From Conidiobolus incongruus B7586 (lineage: Eukaryota > Entomophthoromycota > Entomophthoromycetes > Entomophthorales > Conidiobolaceae), in the NCBI GenBank assembly GCA_000697335.1, contig JNEM01006974.1:1-30864 (forward strand): a stretch of 30,864 nt of DNA. Direction: 5' to 3'. Positions within the stretch are counted from its first letter, which is position 1. Every line of letters begins with the position of its first letter. Below are positions 24,300-30,864 of this stretch, piece by piece. Made by a program: the position numbers and the translations under genes. Below the pieces are notes generated by a model. The model made no database searches. It was given only the letters and a program-made list of their open reading frames with translations, and was not told where the DNA came from.

Positions 24300-26400
24300 A
24301 AAAATATCAAATCCCATTCAATTTTTGATCAGAGTTTAGGAAAAACATTTGGCTAGCATTTGAGCATTTTTAACTCCATAACCAAAGAGATATATGAGAA
24401 GTTTTTTTGCCTTGAGATGAGATTTGAAATATTAGGTAGCCGCATATATTGGGTGAAATGGTTCTAAATCAGGAGTCATACCTTCAAGATGAGCAAAGAG
24501 TTTGAATCCTTGAATTGTTTTAGCATCATTTGCATATATATTCAGCTCTGTGAATATCCTTAAGATCAGAATGCTCAAGATTGACTCCTGGATAATAAGG
24601 ACCAGCGTGATGGGATATGTAGGAGTAAATTGGCCTTTTTTATCCTGTAACAGATATATTCTAAAACCATAAAATACGACCAAAGAATCTCTAATTAAAG
24701 TTGCAGAATGTTAATCAGTATCTACGCCGTCACCAGCAGCTTCAACACCAAATAATTTAACTTCAGAGCCTTGAATAATATGATGAAAAATACCAAGAGT
24801 GTCAAAAATAGAATTTGTATGATCAAGCATTTTTTTGGGTTTCATGAATGATGACCCACTTAAAGTCACAAATCATGAGAGGGAAGGGGTGGGGTCCAAT
24901 TACAGACCAAATTAAATGGACTGTCATATAAACATTGGTAACCAAATCCCTCATAGCCTCATTGACAGTGCCCTTGACACTTATACTTCCAGAATGAATA
25001 GGTTAACATTAGTTCTCAATAACTTGATTTTGGATACATTCTAGACTTGACGGAGTATACTTTCAGCTCTGATGTCGACGACACACTGTGAACCAGGATG
25101 AAAACATACAGCTAGAATTGCTATACCATGTTGACCTGTAACAGTACCGGAAACAATTTTAATCTTTCCTAATCTTTTTATTAATCAAATTTCACTTAAA
25201 GCATTATTAATTTTGTGAGAACCAATATGGTTCAAATCTTCTATTTTTAGCTGTATTTCTCCACCTTCAATATGCCTTGTAAGTCTTTTGACTTAATGGA
25301 AGGATGAAAGTCTAGAAATAAACGAGTAGTACTGTTCGAACCCTTGGGTGAAAATGATTTCATTTTCAAGTACTGAATAGATCTTTGTAATCTCTTAAAT
25401 TCACCAAATTAGGGTTAAAGAGACATATATTTCACTTAAGACCATATCGAGGGTTGGTATGAGTAGAAATGGAATAATTTTTAAAGTCATTAATCTAATT
25501 GAACCAATGTGACTCTCAAATTTGAGATTGAAAAAATTCTTGCCATTTAAGACGCTAGCAAATTTTAAACCTTTTGGACTCTTTGCTCAATATTATCATA
25601 AAAATAGAGTTCCTTAATAGGACGTGATTCAATTACAACATTATCTGCAATTTTTCAATCTAACAGAATGATCTCTATTATTCAAATCCTACTGCTAAGG
25701 GTAGATCCGAACCAGAAGCTCTGACATTGGCTCCCATTATATAGATAATTTTCGAGATCCGCACGAACTTCACCATTAGTTCCAGTGACTCCTAATCGAG
25801 AAACAACGTAAACGAAGCTATCTGCAATTTGAGTGTGCTCTTGATACGAATGTCTGAGGTTAAAGGAGTAATCAATGTGATATAGTGTAATTTGTATTGA
25901 CATCAGTGACTAATGAAAGATCCCACCTCTTCAAGTAGAAGATCTATAATATTAAATCCATTCACACAGCATTGTTTTCAAGTTTTAATTGGAATTTCCT
26001 CACCATATTTATAAAATATACTGTATTATCCCAATAATATAACTGATATTTTCAGTCCTTGCTTGTTTGCCTCTAAAACACATGACCAGCATTTTTATAT
26101 ATCTGATTATATTTAAGAGTTTTTCAAGTTCAAGGAAAGGAGTAAAATATTAGAATAAATTATATTTAAAAAGCTGGATTCTTGAATAACAGGACTATCA
26201 GCAATGGGATTAGCAAACGTAACACCTAAATTATATTCAGGAAACGCTTCAATAAACAAGTAAGAATTCTTATTTACCTAATTCAATATCATCAATACTA
26301 CTTTCATCAAGGGCTAATTTTATATCGACAGTTTCATCAGAATAAGAATGATCACCAGTGATAAGCCAAGAAGAGCAGCTTCAGCTGATATAAAGTTATT
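24300..26400 (-). pseudogene. TRP5: Tryptophan synthase (fused alpha/beta) pseudogene
   Basis: Minus-strand fragments follow the order of fungal TRP5. Alpha part: ITGDHSYSDETVDIKLAL near 26330, ELG then VTFANPIADSPVIQE near 26220, and ADSFVYVVSRLGVTG near 25820 inside a 73-codon open frame, then SDLPLAVGF near 25700. Beta part: [15 protein letters not shown] near 25230 with the PLP-binding Lys of the HKINN motif still present, TGQHGIA, SEVKLFGVEAAGDGVDTD near 24740, PGVNLEHSDLKDIHRAEYI near 24570, and NDAKTIQGFKLFAHLEGMTP near 24500. A 51-nt intron with GTAAAT donor and TTTAG acceptor still interrupts ELG-V, so this is an unprocessed copy. Several in-frame stops (after NNALSEI, LRQV and VDTD) and multiple frame changes make it non-functional. 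The living enzyme makes tryptophan from indole-glycerol phosphate and serine. I cannot see whether an intact copy exists elsewhere. Confidence 0.92.
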
Positions 26401-26460
26401 ATGAGATATAAAATTGGCTATTGTCATTACTTACATTAATTACTTTTAAGTTGAAAAGTT

Positions 26461-27583
26461 TCTTTCAGACTTTGACATGTTGAAAGATCTAGTAATTTAA
26501 GAACACAATTTTTAATTTAAAAATAATGGTCAAAATTTGGATTTTTATTCCGTAATTAAATGAGTACTATTATTACTTTTTTTACTATAATCATCAAATC
26601 AAATTTAAAAATTTTTATTTCGTAGATTAATATAATGAAAATATGCAAACTGTGAATAAATTGTTCGATCATAATTACTATTATTATATAAAATAACTGA
26701 GATATTTGTGACGTGAATGTTTTTTATATTCTTAATATTTAAAAAAGGGGTATATGATATTACTTTATTTAATATGTTCGATTTGATTTGTGTAAAGTCA
26801 TAGGATTATTTATTATTAAATCAAGATATATTTGATTTGATCTAATAAACAGTCATTACATTGTATTTTGAAAACGCTAAAAAATGAATGGTTTAATGAG
26901 CTATCTATTAATCACTCCCCAATATTAAAGACATAAAATGAGTTTTTTGATATAATAAAACATTGAGCATTAATCATTTATTATACTGTAAATAAAAATT
27001 TCCTTGGTATTAGTTTGGGATAAAGGAACAAGAATTTATAAATTTAAAATTCAACATTTTAAACCTTTTTGTATTTATTTTGTAATCAGAATCAAAATAA
27101 ATTATCTTTTTCATCTTGTAGTTATTAATTAATATTAGAAGATTGATGAATACTTGATTCAGAAATATAGGAGTTATATGAGGGATATATATATTCCAGA
27201 CCCAGGTTGCAAAGTTTCCATTTATTTCCATATCATTATATCAATTACAATTTCCCACTCAAAATTATAGTTCAAGTCTGCTCTGTTTATTATAAAAATT
27301 AGTAATTTTATAGATAAAATAGGTTTCATCAAATGCTATAGCTTTTTCTGCTGAGAATAAATATATAGATGAACTTGTGCCAATAGTAGGATCATATTAA
27401 CTATATTTCTTGATTGATGTAATATATATTTATAATATTTGATTTGCTATATAGATATAAATAATAATATTTGAAATAAATATAATGTTGAATTTAATAG
27501 ATTAAAATAATTAAAATGATATGAATTTACATTTATTTTTGTTATTTATTATTTTAAAAATATAATTTATAATCTAATACAAA
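26461..27583. other. AT-rich spacer between the TRP5 relic and the transposons
   Basis: No gene, RNA or repeat terminus recognised. A 73-codon minus-strand frame at 27010-27231 begins EINGNFATWVWNIY but has no family resemblance or promoter and is most likely chance. Confidence 0.45.
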
Positions 27584-28133
27584 TATACTAACCTATAAAA
27601 GTGAGCCATAAAATCAAAAATATATATTTATTTATTAATAACTAAAATAGTTATATATAATAAATTACCTGAAACTATAGTATATAATCAAAGTATATTA
27701 TTGGATAATAAAAAAATATTAAGATATATTTAGTAAACTATTAGCAAAAGTATTATTCTTTAATATTTAACTAAGGTAAATTATAAATTTATAAGTTTTT
27801 GAGATAAAGGGATATATTTAATAATATATAAATATATCTTTTTTTCTTTTTATTATTATTATTTTATATAATGTTTTATAGATATATTAAATTTATTTTA
27901 TTTTATTATTATGTTTAAATACCTCTTTAAAAAAATTTATTTTTGTATTAATTAATCATAAAGAAAATTAAATTAACTTTTAATATAATTAGAATTACTA
28001 GTGTTATCTAATTTATTATAAATAAAACTATTAAAAATTATAAAAAAATATATTTAAACTTAAATTTAAATTTATTAATATTGTAATTAAATATAATAAG
28101 AAATATATTTATAAGTTAAATAATATAAACATA

Positions 28134-29705
28134 TACCTTAATCTGTAAAAATGAGTTATAAAATCAAAAACACTTATATTTTTACTAATATCTTAATTAA
28201 TATTTAATAAAATAAACTTAAATTAAATAATTAAAATCTATTAGATTTATCAATTATATATATCATTAAATAATGATATTTAGCTATTAATTAGCTAAAA
28301 TATAAACTTTTAAATTTTATTTAGAGTAAGTTATAAATTTATAGGTTTTTAGTAATAAAAAAAATTAAAACTTAATATATCTACCTTTAGCTTTTTTAAT
28401 TTTTTTAAGTTTATAAGGTATAGAATCAACTAACTTTTTATACTAAAAAAGGTTAATTTTGTTTTATACTTCTTAAATATATTTTTAAAGTTGATTTAAA
28501 TTTTTTGTTAAGGGGAAAACTCTAATAGTTTTTTTTAACTAATCCTAAAGGTGTTTAATTAAATTAAAGTTAAGAAATTTAAAAAACCACTTTATAACTA
28601 TTATTTTGTTATTTTTAAGCTATTTGGTGGTAGAAGCTATAATATAATAAAAGGTATTATCTTATTAAAAAATAATATTAAATTTGTTTAACCTATATTA
28701 TTCAATGGTTTTTTTTAATTTATTATTTAGAATACTTTAGTATATCTCAATATTAATTCTTTTATTAACTTTATAAAGATATTTTATATCTAAAAACAAG
28801 ATATATCTTTAAATAATAATTAACCTACTATTATACTTTTGGGTAAAATTAACATAATAGTTATAAAGTAGTTTTGTATTTTTTTTAATATATTTAGTTT
28901 TTGTATTAGATTTACTAAAATATATTTTTGTTTTATTAAACTAAATAACTTTACTTTAATTAATATTAGTTTAATATTAATAGTAACATTTAAACTTTTA
29001 CCTAACTTTATAATAAGATTTCTTTAGTTAAAAGTGTTTTTTCTTAAAGTATAAGTGGTATCTATGTTATTATAAAGTATATATAATAGTATCAATGTTA
29101 ACTAATATTCTTATATAGTTTTATAATTCCTGCTATATTTCTATAATAATATTATATTTACCTATACTAATTAACCTACAAATATACTTCTTATTATATT
29201 TATTTATAATTCTAGCACACTTAAGTTTAAGTTTAAATGTTTTTTTATTGCTATTCTTAATAACTTTAACTATAGTAGATTAACTAACACTAGTAATTCT
29301 AACAATATCATAAGTTGATTTATTTTTTTTATAAAGTTGATTGATATATAAATAGATTTTTTTAGAGAGGGATTTAGATATAATAATACTAATAAAAAAA
29401 TTTAATATATTTGTAAAATATTATATAAAATAATAACAAAGAGAGAAAAAGATATAGTTATATATTGTTAAATATATCCCTTTATCTCAAAAACCCACAA
29501 ATTTATAACTCACCTTAGTTAAATATTAAAGGTTAATATTTTTGCTAATAGTTTACTAAATATATCTAAATATATTTATTTATTATTAAATAATATACCT
29601 TAATTATATATTATAGTTTTAAGTAATCTAATATATATAATTATTTTAGTTATTAATTAAAATATATATATTTTTGATTTTATAACTCACTTTTACAGGT
29701 TAGTA
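28134..29705 (-). mobile_element. Tc1-type DNA transposon, copy A, inserted in copy B
   Basis: A 1572-bp element begins TACCTTAATCTGTAAAA and ends TTTTACAGGTTAGTA, in inverted orientation relative to copy B. TA at 28132-28133 and at 29706-29707 is the target duplication; removing the element with one TA restores the sequence of copy B at that point. Terminal inverted repeats are about 250 bp. Each repeat holds an outer motif with GTGAGTTATAAAATC and an inner one with GTGAGTTATAAATTT, about 185 bases apart, which is the IR/DR layout known from some Tc1 elements. The right arm is better conserved than the left. Confidence 0.9.
28380..29410 (-). pseudogene. Tc1 transposase relic of copy A
   Basis: Read on the minus strand, fragments follow a Tc1 (DD34E) transposase from the N-terminus. 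They are: an HTH-like STYDIVRITSVS then STIVKVI near 29290; KVI-FNKTKIY near 28950, where SDE of the first catalytic motif would be; GIKYLYKVNKRINIEIY near 28770; KFNIIF then DN near 28660, in place of QQDNAPCH; IKWFFKFLNFNLIKHL near 28570, in place of WPPQSPDLNPIEHLW; TKNLNQL near 28490; and KLVDSIPYKLKKIKKAKGRY near 28400. Many stops remain, mostly explicable by G-to-A or C-to-T changes (Trp and Gln codons lost). The DDE active site is not intact, so it cannot mobilise itself. Copy B encodes the same protein on the plus strand in even worse condition. Confidence 0.85.
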
Positions 29706-30064
29706 TATAATATTATAATAAAAATATAATAAAAATTATAAAGCTATATTAGAATATTAATTAACATTAATATTATTATATATATTTTATATTAATATAG
29801 ATACCACTTATATTTTCAAAAAATAAATCTTTAATTAAAGAAATCTTATTATAAAATTAAATTAAAATATAAATATTATTACTAATATTATATTAAAACT
29901 AAATAAAGTTATTTAATACAATATAATAAAAATATATTTTTGTAAATTTAATAAAAAAATTAAATATTTAAAATAGATAAAAAATTACTTTATAACTATT
30001 ATATTATTTTTTTTAAAAATATAATAATATGTTAATTATTATTAAATAATATATATTATATATA

Positions 30065-30502
30065 TGATGAAGAATAATCTTGTCCATCACTCAAGAAACT
30101 CTGACTATTGCACTAATGCAAGAAGTCACATTGGAAGTACTTCATTTTATGAACTAGTCTAACTTAGTGCTTTCCATCTGAAGTTATTCATAGCCACCCA
30201 AACTCAACAATTGAACCTATTATAAGATCATCACAAGCCAATCAATAAACCAATCTTTCTATCTTCATTTTCAAAAGTATCCAGTCTCTAAGTTTTTCTC
30301 GTAACACTCACAAAACGTATTGAGTTGTGACGAGCGTGAGATATTTACTTTATTCGAAGACCTTGATTTGCAGTAAGCTATTTTCACCCAATTTGGTGAA
30401 CCCTCTTAATTTCCCTTAACCTTGTGGTAATCTATCATTTACCACTGGCGATTCCCCGTTTAAGCTCTAAAAGACTACCTCCTCCCACGTTTACGGTCGT
30501 CA
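30065..30502. mobile_element. 438-bp insertion in copy B (solo-LTR- or MITE-like)
   Basis: An abrupt, much GC-richer segment begins TGATGAAG and ends GGTCGTCA, giving short imperfect inverted ends (TGATGA and TGACGA), with TATATA on both sides. The flanking DNA is continuous Tc1 copy B, so this is an insertion. It contains several hairpins: TTGCA-CTAA-TGCAA within TGACT...AGTCA near 30101-30128, TTCACC...GGTGAA near 30383-30402, and GTGGTAA...TTACCAC near 30424-30446. There is no open frame of note and no tRNA-type B box. Family unknown. If it is an LTR it is a fossil solo copy. Confidence 0.55.
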
Positions 30503-30864
30503 TATATATATATAATATTTTTATTAAATTAATAAAAGAATTAATATTAAGATATATTAAAATATTTTAAATAATAAATTAAAAAAATATTGAATAATAT
30601 AAATTAAACAAATCTAATATTATTTTTTAATAAAATAATTCCTTGTATTATATTATTACTTTTATTACCAAATAATTTAAAAATAATAAAATAATAATTA
30701 TAAAGTAGTTTTTTTAATTTTTTAATCTTAATTTAATTAAATATTTTTAAGATTAGTTAAAAAAAGTTGTTTAAACACTTCTCTTAAAAAAATATAGATC
30801 AATTTTAAATATATATTTAAAATACATAAAATAAGTTTAATTTATTTTAATATAAGAAATTAAT

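Larger units (their letters stand above)
27586..30864 (+). mobile_element. Tc1-type DNA transposon, copy B (older host copy, interrupted, runs off window)
   Basis: It begins TACTAACCTATAAAAGTGAG at 27586 with TA immediately before. Its body is split into 27586-28133, 29708-30064 and from about 30509 to the window end. The three pieces read as one continuous element when compared with the reverse complement of copy A at 28134-29705, and all keep the plus-strand transposase orientation. The left terminal repeat holds an outer motif at 27586-27620 and a similar inner motif at 27771-27800. Coding sequence is heavily eroded to A/T. By comparison with copy A, about 300 bases including the right terminus lie outside the window. 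Confidence 0.85.

Noticed and set aside
25330-25350. GTTCGAACC resembling a tRNA B box
   Set aside because: It falls in the TRP5 relic and no cloverleaf or A box can be formed around it.
27010-27231. 73-codon minus-strand open frame
   Set aside because: No family resemblance, no signal peptide, no promoter; expected by chance in this DNA.
1-30864. CRISPR arrays, bacterial operons, rRNA or tRNA genes
   Set aside because: No regularly spaced repeats, ribosome-binding sites, conserved rRNA blocks or tRNA cloverleaves were seen; spliced genes show the DNA is eukaryotic.

Overview
The window looks like a piece of a very AT-rich fungal nuclear chromosome. Evidence for a fungus: a Zn2Cys6 binuclear-cluster regulator, a relic of the fused alpha/beta tryptophan synthase (TRP5 type), short introns of about 50-60 nt with GTAAGT/GTAAAT donors and CTAA-type branch sites, and eukaryotic CCT2, clathrin light chain and DGAT2 genes. 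The base composition and gene style would suit an early-diverging lineage such as Entomophthoromycotina (Conidiobolus-like), but that placement is a guess.

Layout: 1-2088 AT-rich DNA with no recognisable gene. 2089-3579 (+) intact, intronless 496-aa protein with no recognised family. 4036-4676 and 6384-6764: two GC-richer non-coding islands that may be solo LTR fossils. 5009-6120 (-) decayed cytochrome P450 gene. 8803-9562 (+) MARVEL-like four-helix membrane protein in three exons, convergent with 9804-10686 (-) clathrin light chain in three exons. 11902-13755 (+) CCT2, the chaperonin beta subunit, in five exons, the first apparently only the ATG. 13756-18185 a long intergenic tract with a near-pure A/T block, a possible zinc-finger relic and a possible small secreted-protein ORF. 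18186-19867 (+) Zn2Cys6 regulator in two exons. 20545-21735 (-) DGAT2-family acyltransferase in three exons. 24300-26400 (-) tryptophan synthase pseudogene that keeps an intron. 27586 to the window end: a Tc1-type DNA transposon copy (B, + strand) into which a second Tc1 copy (A, - strand, 28134-29705, clean TA duplication) and a third, unrelated 438-bp element (30065-30502) have inserted.

The intact genes serve unrelated housekeeping functions (protein folding, vesicle coats, triacylglycerol synthesis, membrane organisation, transcription) and show no sign of forming a pathway cluster. The main structural stories are gene decay (P450 and TRP5 relics), a three-layer nested transposon stack with IR/DR-type termini and strong loss of G/C, and an ATG-only first exon in CCT2. 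I found no clearly new multi-gene system. The best unexplained items are the 496-aa orphan protein, the structured 438-bp insertion and the AT-rich tract with faint coding relics.
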